64,000 bases of DNA, from NCBI GenBank assembly GCA_963778845.1, contig CAVZVW010000001.1, positions 1 through 64,000 on the forward strand. Direction: 5' to 3'. The notes under the pieces are model-generated. The model searched no databases. It saw only the letters and a list, made by a program, of their open reading frames with translations, and was not told where the DNA came from. The stretch is from CAVZVW01 sp963778845 (lineage in GTDB: Bacteria > Actinomycetota > Actinomycetes > Actinomycetales > Kineosporiaceae). Both the position numbers and the translations under genes were made by a program. Shown here in pieces: positions 18,238 through 27,000 of this stretch. Numbering within the stretch: position 1 is the first letter of the stretch; each line of letters begins with the position of its first letter.

Positions 18238-18378
18238 GGCTGTTCTCCTGTGTGCCGGCGCGGCTGTCGGCCGCGCTACGAACATGGGGTGCCGGGCCGG
18301 GGCCCGGGATCGGTGCCGGCTGCCTGCCGAGGTCCGGGAGGGCAGCTGCCACGGCAGCATTCGGCGCGGATGCCGGGG

Positions 18379-18675
18379 TCACGCGGCGACCTCGCACTTG
18401 CGGGGACGCCCACGCGGCCGCTTGCGGGGTACGACCACACCGGCGATGAGCAGCTGGCCACCCCAGACCCCCCACGGCTCCCGGCGCTCCAGCGCGCCGG
18501 CCAGGCACGCCTCCCGCACCGGGCAGGACTGGCAGAGCGACTTCGCGCGCTCCACGTCCGCGGGGGACTCGGCGAACCAGAGCTCGGCGTCGCCGACCCG
18601 GCAGGGAACCTCGTCGACGGTCTGCGACTCGTCGACCTCGCTGGAAAGGGTGTCCAGCAAGGCGGTGAGCTGCAT
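18379..18675 (-). CDS. whiB7: WhiB7-type iron-sulfur transcription factor
   Basis: A 98-residue WhiB protein. Four Cys (25, 48, 51, 57) hold the 4Fe-4S cluster, in CRVGDAELWF and LCQSCPVREACLAGAL. GVWGG at 69-73 is the WhiB beta-turn, and the C-terminal RPRGRPRK at 86-93 is the AT-hook that defines WhiB7. In mycobacteria and Streptomyces, WhiB7 binds the housekeeping sigma factor and activates intrinsic antibiotic-resistance genes and itself. ATG 18675 follows GAGGAGG. The neighbour uvrD2 matches the mycobacterial locus. The long upstream leader (next entries) suggests attenuation control. Confidence 0.93.
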   Translation of the reverse strand: MQLTALLDTLSSEVDESQTVDEVPCRVGDAELWFAESPADVERAKSLCQSCPVREACLAGALERREPWGVWGGQLLIAGVVVPRKRPRGRPRKCEVAA

Positions 18676-18808
18676 CTCGTCACCTCCTCAGCGTCTCGGG
18701 GCTCCCGGTGGGTCACCGTTCGCCGCGATGCGGTCGCCGACGGATGGCCGGCGATCCGGAGGGCCTGGTGGGGCCTCCGGGCGGCGGGTCCACGGCGGAC
18801 ATGAAGAA

Positions 18809-18838
18809 GGCCGCGGACCCTGGTCGGGTTCCGCGGCC
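18809..18838 (-). terminator. Attenuator-like intrinsic terminator upstream of whiB7
   Basis: On the minus strand GGCCGCGGAACCC pairs with GGGTCCGCGGCC, giving a 12-bp stem with one bulged A and a GACCA loop, followed by TTCTTC. It lies 24 nt past the stop of the leader ORF and about 130 nt before the whiB7 start. Position and form match the attenuator known in mycobacterial whiB7 leaders. CCGCGG inside the leader ORF (near 18960) could compete for the same stem. Confidence 0.75.
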
Positions 18839-18861
18839 TGGAGGCGCCGGCAGCTCGAGAG

Positions 18862-19191
18862 CTAGACCGGTGGACCCCAGCAGGAGGAACCCTGGAGGGT
18901 GGTGCTGGTACCGCTGGTGATGCTGCTGCTGGTGGCGGTGGCGGTACCGAGGGTCCGCCCCGCGGCGTCCACCCGACTGCGGTCGACGCCCCTGGAGGCG
19001 ACCTTGTCGACGTCCACCGGGCAGAGCTCTCCCCACACAGCCAGGCCGTGGCGCGGTGCGGCGACCCGCCCGACGTCCGACGCGGTCATGGGGGTGCGAG
19101 CGGAGAGGCCGGCAAGGCGCACGTCGACGCCCACGAACGACTCCACACCCACGAACGGCTCGACCGAACCCAGGTTCACGTAGCTCTCCAT
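18862..19191 (-). CDS. Leader ORF in the whiB7 5' region
   Basis: A 109-codon ORF starting MESYVNLGSVEPFVGVES and ending GSSCWGPPV. AGAGGAGGTG, a near-perfect ribosome site, lies 6 nt before the ATG, and third codon positions are strongly G/C, so it is translated. VEPFVGV/VESFVGV is an internal 18-bp duplication. The C-terminal 27 residues are mostly Ser and Thr with one Cys-Trp. It lies between the whiB7 promoter and the terminator. The likely role is a sensor uORF whose translation controls the terminator (inference). A ribosomally made precursor peptide is an alternative, but no modification enzymes are nearby. Confidence 0.7.
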   Translation of the reverse strand: MESYVNLGSVEPFVGVESFVGVDVRLAGLSARTPMTASDVGRVAAPRHGLAVWGELCPVDVDKVASRGVDRSRVDAAGRTLGTATATSSSITSGTSTTLQGSSCWGPPV

Positions 19192-19260
19192 CACCGGCAC
19201 CTCCTCTCTGGCCTCCACCTGGCGCGCGTGCTCTCCAGGTGAGCGGAATGTCCTTCCGGC

Positions 19261-19298
19261 AGGGTACGGTGCCTCCGCTCAGCCTCACAACAGCTTTT
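19261..19298 (-). promoter_or_regulatory. Predicted WhiB7-autoregulated promoter
   Basis: On the minus strand TTGTGA (19285-19290) and TACCCT (19261-19266) are spaced by 18 nt. AAAA (19295-19298) lies just upstream of the -35 in the arrangement AAAAGCTGTTGT. This resembles the AT-rich box three bases before GTTGT at known WhiB7 promoters. It would give a leader of about 580 nt. Confidence 0.7.
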
Positions 19299-19386
19299 CC
19301 GGTCCCGTCATGAGATCGTGTCCAACCGCGCGCGGGATCACCCGCCTCGCGCCACGATCTGCTGCCAGACGACGTCCGGAACCGCC

Positions 19387-21624
19387 CTAGCGATCCGGAC
19401 CTTCCAGGACGGCGAGCACCTCCGGGCCGTACCGATCGAGCTTCGCCGGCCCGACCCCGGCGACGCCCAACAGAGACGTCAGGTCCGCCGGCAGCATCTC
19501 GGCGATCGCGACAAGCGTGGCGTCGGTGAAGACGACATAGGCGGGCACGCCGGCCTGCGCGGCAGCCGCTGAGCGCCATTGGCGCAGGCGCTCGAACAGA
19601 CCCTCGTCGTACGTCGGGGGGCAGGCGTCGCAACGCCCGATCTTGCGTTCCGCGGCGCTCGAGAGGGGCGAGCCGCACGATCGGCACCGGGTTGCGCGCG
19701 CGCCGCGAGCCCCTCTCCCCGCAGCAGACCGGGACTCTCCCGAGCCGGAGGCTTCCCGACCGGACCCTCCAGAGGCTGACCCTCCTCGGCCGGACCCACC
19801 CTGCCCGGCCCTTGGCGCGCCGGGACCAGAACCCCGACGACCGGCAGGTGACGATGCTTCGGGGAACAGCCCCTCGAGGAACCGCGAGGGGGAGCGCGTG
19901 GCTCGCCCGCCGGGAGTCCGGGCGCGCGTCCAGGACAGGTGCAGGTGCTCGCGGGACCGGGTGACACCGACATAGAGCAGCCGTCGCTCCTCCTCGACGG
20001 CCGCCCAGCCCTCGGCAAGCGAGATGGGCATGAGGCCTTCGCACAGGCCGACGAGGAACACCGCGTCCCACTCGAGGCCCTTGGCGGCGTGCAACGACGC
20101 CAGAGTCACGCCCTCGACGGTCGGCGCGTGCTGCGCCGCCGCTCGCTCGTCCAGCTCCGTGACGAGGTCGGTGAGGCTCGACTCCGGCGCGCCCTCGGCG
20201 AGCTCGTCAGCCAGCACTGCCAGGGCCTGCAGGGACTCCCACCGGTCGCGCACCGCTCCGCCACTCGCGGGCGCCGTCGGCGACCACCCCGCGGCCGTCA
20301 GAACGGCGCGCACCGCCTCACCCAACGAGTCCTCCCCTGCCGGCGAGCGGGCAGCACCCCTCAGCAGCAGCACGGCGTCGCGGACCTCCCGCCGCGCGAA
20401 GAACCGCTCCCCGCCGCGCAGGACATAGGCGATGGACGCCTCTGCCAGCTCCTGCTCGAACGCCTGCGACTGCGCATTGGTGCGGAAGAGGACGGCGACC
20501 TCGCTCGGCCGCACACCGGAGGTCAGCAGCCCACGAAGTCGAGCCACCACTCCCGCCGCCTCGGCGACGTCGTCGTCGTAGGCGGTCAGCGTGGGCACCG
20601 GGCCGGGGGGACGCTGGGCCTGCAGCTCGATCGGCGGTCGGGCGCCGGCGGTCACGCTGCCAAGCAGCAGCTTGTTCGCCAGGCCCACCACCTGGGGCGT
20701 GGACCGGTAGTCGCGCACGAGCCGTACGACCTTCGCCGAGGGGTAGCGGGCGACGAAGCCCTGAAGATGGCTCGGCGAAGCACCAGCGAAGGAGTAGATG
20801 GTCTGGTGGGGGTCGCCGACGACGCAGAGGTCCTCGCGACCACCCAGCCACTGGTCGAGCAGACGCTGCTGCAACGCGTTCACGTCCTGGTACTCGTCCA
20901 CCACGAGGTGGCGGTACTGGGCCCGGACCGCCTCGGCGACCTCCGCGTGCTCCTCGAGGACCCCGACGGTCAGCAGCAGGACGTCCTCGAAGTCCATCAC
21001 GTTGCGGTCGCCCTTGACCTGTTCGTAGACCTCGATCAGGCGTGCGACCGTGTCGACGTCGAAGCCGCCGGGCTGACCGCGCCCGGCACGCGTGGCGGCA
21101 GCCGCGTAGCCATCCGGTGCGAGCATGCCGACCTTCGCCCACTCGATCTCTGCAGCCAGGTCGCGGACCGCGGCCCGGTCCACGCTCAGGCGCAGCCGCG
21201 ACGCGGCGTCGGCGACGAGCCCGGCCTTGTGCTCCTGCACCGCGGGGGCGGGCCCCCCGATCGTCCTGGGCCAGAAGTACGTCAGCTGCCTCAACGCGGC
21301 CGCGTGGAACGTTCGCGCCTGGACGCCGCCCACCGCGAGGTCGCGCAGTCGGCTGCGCATCTGCCCAGCGGCGCGTGCCGTGAACGTCACCGCGAGTACG
21401 TGCTGCGGCGCGTAGATGCCGGCGTGCACGGCGTAGGCGATCCGGTGGGTGATCGCGCGCGTCTTGCCGGTCCCGGCGCCGGCCAGGACGCAGACCGGCC
21501 CGCTGACGGCGAGCGCGACCTCTCGCTGCTCGGGGTCCAGGCCGTCCAGGACCGCGTCCGCATCGAGCGCGGCGCGCACACGGGCGGTCGCTGAGCGGAT
21601 CGTCGGCAGCGGCGGAGGGGGCAT
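19387..21624 (-). CDS. uvrD2: UvrD2 superfamily I DNA helicase with HRDC domain
   Basis: A 745-residue ATP-dependent 3'-5' DNA helicase. Walker A is GAGTGKT at 49-55 and Walker B is in VVDEYQDVNA. Other motifs are GDPHQTIYSFAGA (motif III), LVRDYRSTPQVV (motif IV), TLASLHAAKGLEWDAVFLVG (motif V) and YVGVTRSREHLHLSW (motif VI). A Cys cluster (CRSCGSPLSS and RCDACP) follows a Gly/Ser-rich linker. An HRDC domain occupies the C-terminal 75 residues (AYVVFTDATLVAIAEMLP, LDRYGPEVLAVLEG). This order defines UvrD2. It is adjacent to whiB7 and mrx1, as in M. tuberculosis. Confidence 0.94.
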   Translation of the reverse strand: MPPPPLPTIRSATARVRAALDADAVLDGLDPEQREVALAVSGPVCVLAGAGTGKTRAITHRIAYAVHAGIYAPQHVLAVTFTARAAGQMRSRLRDLAVGGVQARTFHAAALRQLTYFWPRTIGGPAPAVQEHKAGLVADAASRLRLSVDRAAVRDLAAEIEWAKVGMLAPDGYAAAATRAGRGQPGGFDVDTVARLIEVYEQVKGDRNVMDFEDVLLLTVGVLEEHAEVAEAVRAQYRHLVVDEYQDVNALQQRLLDQWLGGREDLCVVGDPHQTIYSFAGASPSHLQGFVARYPSAKVVRLVRDYRSTPQVVGLANKLLLGSVTAGARPPIELQAQRPPGPVPTLTAYDDDVAEAAGVVARLRGLLTSGVRPSEVAVLFRTNAQSQAFEQELAEASIAYVLRGGERFFARREVRDAVLLLRGAARSPAGEDSLGEAVRAVLTAAGWSPTAPASGGAVRDRWESLQALAVLADELAEGAPESSLTDLVTELDERAAAQHAPTVEGVTLASLHAAKGLEWDAVFLVGLCEGLMPISLAEGWAAVEEERRLLYVGVTRSREHLHLSWTRARTPGGRATRSPSRFLEGLFPEASSPAGRRGSGPGAPRAGQGGSGRGGSASGGSGREASGSGESRSAAGRGARGARATRCRSCGSPLSSAAERKIGRCDACPPTYDEGLFERLRQWRSAAAAQAGVPAYVVFTDATLVAIAEMLPADLTSLLGVAGVGPAKLDRYGPEVLAVLEGPDR

Positions 21625-21649
21625 CGGGGCAATCCTTGCAGTGGGTAAC

Positions 21650-21717
21650 GACAGACAGCGGGTCAGGACAGACAGCGGGTCAGGACAGGCAGCAGGTCAG
21701 GACAGGCAGCGGGTCAG
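21650..21717. repeat. Tandem 17-bp repeat, four copies
   Basis: Four near-identical units of GACAGGCAGCGGGTCAG (two with GACAGA at the start) lie end to end between divergent uvrD2 and mrx1, so in the shared promoter region. Seventeen bp does not keep a reading frame. Confidence 0.9.
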
Positions 21718-21839
21718 CACGGGCAGCGCGGGATGATGGAGCAGGTCGACCACGTTGTGCCCAGCACCGACCGACATCGCACGGGCGCACGACCTGCCCG
21801 AGCGCCCGCACGAGCACCAGCGTCAAGGAGAGCCACCCC

Positions 21840-22097
21840 ATGCAGGCCCCCGCACCCGGCACGATCACGATGTTCTCCACCCCGTGGTGCGGCTACTGCA
21901 TGCGGCTGAAGGCACAGCTGACCCGAGCCGGCATCGGCTACACGGAGGTCGACATCGAGGAGACCCCCGACGCGGCCGAGTACGTGATGACCGTCAACGG
22001 GGGTCACCAGACCGTCCCCACCGTCGTCTTCCCCGACGGCACCGCCGCGACCAACCCCTCCTTGGCCGAGGTGCAGGCGAGGCTGAGCGCTGCCTGA
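21840..22097 (+). CDS. mrx1: Mycoredoxin 1 (glutaredoxin-like)
   Basis: An 85-residue thioredoxin-fold oxidoreductase. The CGYC active site is at 17-20 (FSTPWCGYCMRL), cis-Pro lies in TVPTVVFPDG, and the C-terminal helix carries NPSLAEVQARL. Mycoredoxins reduce mixed disulfides with mycothiol, the actinobacterial low-molecular-weight thiol, so the host probably makes mycothiol. AAGGAG lies about 10 nt before ATG 21840. It is divergent from uvrD2. Confidence 0.92.
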   Translation: MQAPAPGTITMFSTPWCGYCMRLKAQLTRAGIGYTEVDIEETPDAAEYVMTVNGGHQTVPTVVFPDGTAATNPSLAEVQARLSAA

Positions 22098-22146
22098 CCT
22101 CGCCCGCCGGCACCAGCCGAGGCCGCGCCGGCGCGGCCTCGGCTGC

Positions 22147-23085
22147 CTAGCGCCAGGCCTCGGCGGAGTCGGGAAGCGCCGCCCCGAACCAGTCCTCGAC
22201 CAGCCAGCGTGAGATCGACAGCCGCGGGGACAGCAGGACCTCACCACCGGCGACGTCGGCGGCGAGCTGCTCGCGGGTCCACCAGCGCGCCTGCACCAGC
22301 TCGTCGCCGTCCACGGTCACGTCCGTGGTCGTCGCGTGTGCTCGGAAGCCGAGCATGAGCGAGGACGGGAACGGCCACGGCTGGCTGCCTCGGTACTCCA
22401 CCTGCCCGACGATCACTCCGGACTCCTCGAGCACCTCGCGGCGCACCGACGCCTCGAGCGACTCCCCCGGCTCCACGAAGCCGGCCAGGGTGGAGAAGCG
22501 CCGTGGAGGCCAGCTCGCCTGACGCCCCAGGAGAATCCGGTCGTCGTGGTCGACGACCGCCATGATCACTGCCGGGTCCGTGCGCGGGAAGTGCTCCGCA
22601 TCGCAGGCAGGGCATCGACGCGCCCACCCGGCAGCCACGACGTCGGTGTTCTCGCCGCACCGGGAGCAGCGTGGGTGAACCCTGTGCCAGTTCACGAGGG
22701 CGACCGCCGCGGTGAGCAGCCCCGCGCCGGTGTCGTCGAGGAGCGCTCCGACCTCGCGCAACCCCGCCCAACGCGCTCCGACGGGGGCGAGGGGAGGGTC
22801 GTCGCCTGCTGCAGCGGCCAGCAGGACATGCGCCCTCCCCGACCCGTCGTCGGCGAGGAACACCGCGAGCACCGGCTCGCCGATCGCGGACAGGGCCTGG
22901 TGAGGGCTCAGCAGCACCAGCCCCGGCGCGTCGTCGCTGGCCTGTACCGCGGCCAGGTCTCCCGACATCACCACGACGGCCGTCTCGGGGTCCGCGAGCA
23001 GCCGGCCCAGCAGCGCGGGGTCGGCCCGCCGGTGCGCGGCCCGGTCGAGGGCCGAGGCGGACAGGGCCAGGCGCTGCAAGGTCAC
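22147..23085 (-). CDS. nudC: NAD(+) diphosphatase NudC
   Basis: A 312-residue Nudix enzyme that hydrolyses NADH/NAD to NMN and AMP and can remove NAD caps from RNA. The zinc ribbon is CSRCG...CPACD. The Nudix box reads GFVEPGESLEASVRREVLEE followed by SGV. The NADH-specific SQPWPFPSSLML motif follows it. Length and order fit the family. It is divergent from the phosphotransferase gene. Confidence 0.94.
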   Translation of the reverse strand: MTLQRLALSASALDRAAHRRADPALLGRLLADPETAVVVMSGDLAAVQASDDAPGLVLLSPHQALSAIGEPVLAVFLADDGSGRAHVLLAAAAGDDPPLAPVGARWAGLREVGALLDDTGAGLLTAAVALVNWHRVHPRCSRCGENTDVVAAGWARRCPACDAEHFPRTDPAVIMAVVDHDDRILLGRQASWPPRRFSTLAGFVEPGESLEASVRREVLEESGVIVGQVEYRGSQPWPFPSSLMLGFRAHATTTDVTVDGDELVQARWWTREQLAADVAGGEVLLSPRLSISRWLVEDWFGAALPDSAEAWR

Positions 23086-23160
23086 CGGGCCACCCTACGA
23101 GGGGCGCGGTCATTCCCCTCGCTCACCGTGGCGCTCCCCGCCCGGCGCCCCTCGCCGTCG

Positions 23161-23172
23161 TACGGTGGGCTC
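23161..23172 (+). promoter_or_regulatory. Predicted leaderless promoter -10
   Basis: TACGGT at 23161-23166 lies six bases before GTG 23173, the spacing expected when transcription starts at the start codon itself. No ribosome site precedes the GTG, supporting a leaderless mRNA for the phosphotransferase. Confidence 0.55.
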
Positions 23173-24087
23173 GTGTCCCGACGATCAGCGCTCGCGCTCG
23201 CCGCCCTCGCCAACGCGGCGGTGCGGGGGCTCGAGCCCTCGGCAACTCACGTACTCGCGGTGAACGCCGGGGACCCCGACCTGGACGTGGCCTACGTGGA
23301 GGACACGCAGAGCCGCCGCTGGGTGGTGCGGGCGCCGCGGACGGCCGCGAGCGGGGTCCGTCTCGACCAGGAGGCGGTGCTGCTCGCCGCGCTCGCCGGG
23401 ACCCTCCCGTTCTCGGTCCCGGAGGTCGCGGGAACGGCCGCCTTGCCCGAAGGCGGGCGCGCGGTCGTCCACCTGCCCGTGCCCGGCAGCCCGATCCCCT
23501 TGGCGAGGCTGCGGCCGGGCCCAGGGCTCACGGCGTCCCTGGGTCGAGCCCTGGCTGCGGTGCACGACGTGCCGACGACCCGGCTGAACGAGGCCGGCAT
23601 GGTCAGCTACTCGGCGCAGGAGTACCGGGAACGCCGGCTCGCCGAGGTCGACCGGGCCGCGGCGACCGGCCTGGCTCCCACCGCCCTGCTCGCGCGGTGG
23701 GAGCGCGCGCTGGAGGAGGCGGGTGCCTGGCGCTTCGTCCCGTGCCTGGTGCACGGAGACCTCGCCGAGGAGAACGTGCTCGTGGTCGGGACGCAGGTCA
23801 CGGGGATCCTCGGCTGGGGAGAGGCGCGGGTCGCCGACCCCGCCGAGGACCTCTCCTGGGTGGATGCCGGCGCCGGGAGCGACGCCTTCGAGTCCGTGCT
23901 CGAGGCATACGCCATGGGACGACGTGAGGCCCCCGACCGCGACCTGGCCCGCCGCGCGCGGCTGGGAAGCGAGCTGGCGCTGGCACGCTGGCTACTGCAC
24001 GGGGTCGCCCGTGACGACGACCACATCGTCGACGACGCCGTTCGCATGCTGGCCGACCTCGACGCCATCGTCGACCAGGCCTGGTGA
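23173..24087 (+). CDS. Macrolide 2'-phosphotransferase-like / APH family protein
   Basis: A 304-residue aminoglycoside/macrolide phosphotransferase-fold kinase. The Brenner motif is CLVHGDLAEENVLV, whose HGDxxxxN carries the catalytic Asp. In the following metal-binding strand, GILGWGEARVADPAEDLSW, the Asp of the usual IDW/LDF triad is Gly, which could weaken catalysis or be a subfamily trait. Substrate unknown; it lies close to whiB7 but has no WhiB7-type box. GTG start with no ribosome site. Its last 96 nt overlap the convergent adnB gene. Confidence 0.8.
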   Translation: MSRRSALALAALANAAVRGLEPSATHVLAVNAGDPDLDVAYVEDTQSRRWVVRAPRTAASGVRLDQEAVLLAALAGTLPFSVPEVAGTAALPEGGRAVVHLPVPGSPIPLARLRPGPGLTASLGRALAAVHDVPTTRLNEAGMVSYSAQEYRERRLAEVDRAAATGLAPTALLARWERALEEAGAWRFVPCLVHGDLAEENVLVVGTQVTGILGWGEARVADPAEDLSWVDAGAGSDAFESVLEAYAMGRREAPDRDLARRARLGSELALARWLLHGVARDDDHIVDDAVRMLADLDAIVDQAW

Positions 24088-27000
24088 TCCCTCCCTCGAC
24101 CCGGTGGCCACGGCCCGGTCGAGCAGGGTCGTGATCTCCGCCTCGTCGAGCAGCCTCGCCGGGCGCACCGTCTGCCCCGTGGACGCGTAGAAGAAGGCCG
24201 CGCCGACCCGCTCGACCGGGACGCCCTGGAGCCGGGCCCACGCCAGCCGGTAGAGGGCCAGCTGGACCGCACGCTCGGCTGCCTGGGCGGCGCCGTCCGG
24301 GGGCGGTCCTGTCTTCCAGTCCACGACATCCCAGTGCGGCCCGTCGGGCCCGGGACTGCCGAAGACCGCGTCGATGCGCCCACGCACGAGTAGCCCGCCC
24401 ACGGGCGTCTCGACAGCGACCTCCACGGCCTCCGGAGAGCGCTCGGCCCACTCGCTGCTCAAGAACCGCGCCTGCAAGGCAGCGAGCTCGCCGTCCGCGA
24501 CCGCGTCGTCGGCCGCCCCCGGCAGCTCGTCGACGTCGACGAGGGCCGCCGCCCCGAAGCGCCGCTCCAGCCAGGCGTGGAAGGCACTCCCCCTGCGGGC
24601 GTACGGGTTCGGCGGTTCGGGCATGGGGCGGCGCAGCCGGTTCGCAAGTCCATGGGGGTCCGCCGCCATGGCGACCACCCTCGAAGCCGACAGGTGCGCC
24701 GGAAGGACGACGTCCAGGCACGGCTGCACGGCGCGGTCACGCTCACGCAGGAGCAGGCGAACCTCGCGGTCCCAGCCGGCGGCGGCGTCACTGCGGGAGC
24801 CCTCCTGGTCGGCGTCTCTCTGCGCGGCCCGCACGAGGTCGGCCCCACGCTGCAGCTCGGCTCGGCGGGGCGCGGCGGGACCCGGCGGCCAGGTCGCGGA
24901 GCGGACCAGGGCCTCGCGCGGGTTGGTCGCCCCGGCCGGCGGTGCCGGCGTCCAGGTCGAGGACACACCGAGCGGTCCTGCCTCGGCCAGCCCGGCGGGC
25001 CGGCCGAGGTCAGCGAGCTCGGCGAGCTCGGCGAGCTCAGCGAGGAAACGGGAGGGCTGCCGTGGCGTCGACCCCTCCCCCCACACCGCGCCGGTCAGCA
25101 GCAGGCGCCGTCGGGCGCGGGTGAGCGCCACGTACATCAGCCGACGCTCCTCGGCGACCTCGTGGTGCGAGCAGCGCGTGCGGAAGTCCTCGAGCGCCGA
25201 GACCGCCTCACCCTGGGTCCGCGCAGCCTGGACCTCCCAACGGGGAAGGCTGTGGGCGTCGCCGCGCAAGGGGTAGGGCAAGGCACCGAGATCACCCATC
25301 CACCCGTTGGACGACGTCGGCGCCCGCCCGCTCGCCCCGGACGGGAACGTGCCTTCCACCAGCCCGACCACCGCGACGACGTCCCACTCCAGGCCCTTCG
25401 CGGCATGCACGGTCATCACCTGCACGGCATCGGGCCGGACCTGGGTGACCGGAGTCTCCAGCCCTCGTTCACGGGCGTCGGCGGCATCGAGCCACGCCAG
25501 GAACGCGCCGAGGCCGGCCCGCGCCCCGTTGCCGAGATGCCCAGCGGCACCGGCCCGCGCCCCCGACGCCGCCTGGTCGGCGAAGCCGGCCGCCACGTCG
25601 ACGAACGCGTCGAGGTTGGCCCGGGCGGCCGCAGGCGTGCACCCGGGGACCGAGGCCACCTCGACGTCGAGCAGCAGTGCGCGCTCGACGTCCAGCACCA
25701 GGTCGGCAAGCGGCAGGCTCCCTGCCCGCCCTCGAAGGTCACGCAGCACCGAGCCCAGCCTCGACAACCGTCGCGCACCTTCGACGCTCAGGCGCTGGCC
25801 GGCCGGGCCGGCCCACCCGGTCGGCGGCAGCCGGTCCAGCCCATCGACGATCGACCGCTCGTCGGCAGGGTCGATCACCCGTGGCAACCCCCGGGTCTCG
25901 GTCACCGCCCCGGTCGGCGGGCCTGCCGCCGCCGAACCCGAGCCCGTCGCGGCCGGGCCGACAGGGGCACGGACGGCTCTGTGCGCCAAGGCCGAGGACC
26001 AGGCACTGAGGGCCTCGAGGTCGCGGGGCCCGAGCCGTAGTGCGGGCCCGACGAGCAGGCGCATCAGGGAGTCACCGCGGGTGGGGTCGTGCACCACCTC
26101 CAGCGTCGCCCGTAGGTCCGCGACCTCGGGCACGCTGAGCAGCCCTCCGAGACCGACGACCTCCACGGGAAGCCCTTTCGCGCGCAGCGCCGCCTCCACG
26201 ACGGCGAAGAGGCCGCGGGTGCGGCACAGCACGGCGACGCTCGGGCCGGCGGGCTCACCCGACCGCCCGGCGTGCCACTCGGCCTCGGCGACATCGGCCA
26301 CTGCCCTGGCCTCGTCCTCGACGGTCGGCAACCACTGCACCTGCACCCGGCCCGCCCCGGCACCCGGCCGTGGATCCAGGGGCGGGACCGGGACGACCAG
26401 GTCACGCTCACGCCCAGGTGCTCCGCCCTCCCGCAACGCCGCCGACACGCGGTTGGCGGCCAGCAGGACCGCGGTGTCGTTGCGCCAGCTCGTCGCCAGG
26501 TGGCTCGTGGCTGCCGGCGCGCCGTCGGTGCCGGGGAAGTCCACCGGGAACCGTTGGAGGTTGCCCGCCGAGGCCCCCCGCCACCCGTAGATCGACTGGT
26601 GCGGGTCGCCGACGGCCACGACCGGGTGAGCGCCGCCGAACAGTGCCCGCAGGAGCGACAGCTGGGCGTGGCTGGTGTCCTGGTACTCGTCCAGGAGCAC
26701 GACCCGGTAGCGAGCCCGCTCCCCCTTCCCGACGTCCGGCTCGTGGAGGGCGATCCGAGCGGCGAGTGCGACCTGGTCGCCGAAGTCGAGGACGTCGAGC
26801 TCCCGCTTGCGTTGCTGGAAGGCCAGCACGACAGGCAGGAGGCTCCGCTTCGCGGCCAGCCGCGCGAGCCGATCCCGCACCGCGGGCCGAGGCGGACCGG
26901 CGCTGACCTCGCCGAGCCGTGCGGGTAGTGCCGCGACATGCTCGGTGACGTGGGCGAGCAGGTCGTCCACGACGTCGGGGTCCACCAGGTGTTCGGCGCA

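Noticed and set aside
18899..19183. 94-codon plus-strand ORF opposite the whiB7 leader ORF
   Set aside because: Its third-position GC is lower than the minus-strand frame, and it has no ribosome site.
18713..20071. 452-codon minus-strand ORF over whiB7 leader and uvrD2
   Set aside because: Overlaps uvrD2 in another frame and is Arg-rich; the leader ORF at 18862-19191 has better start and codon use.
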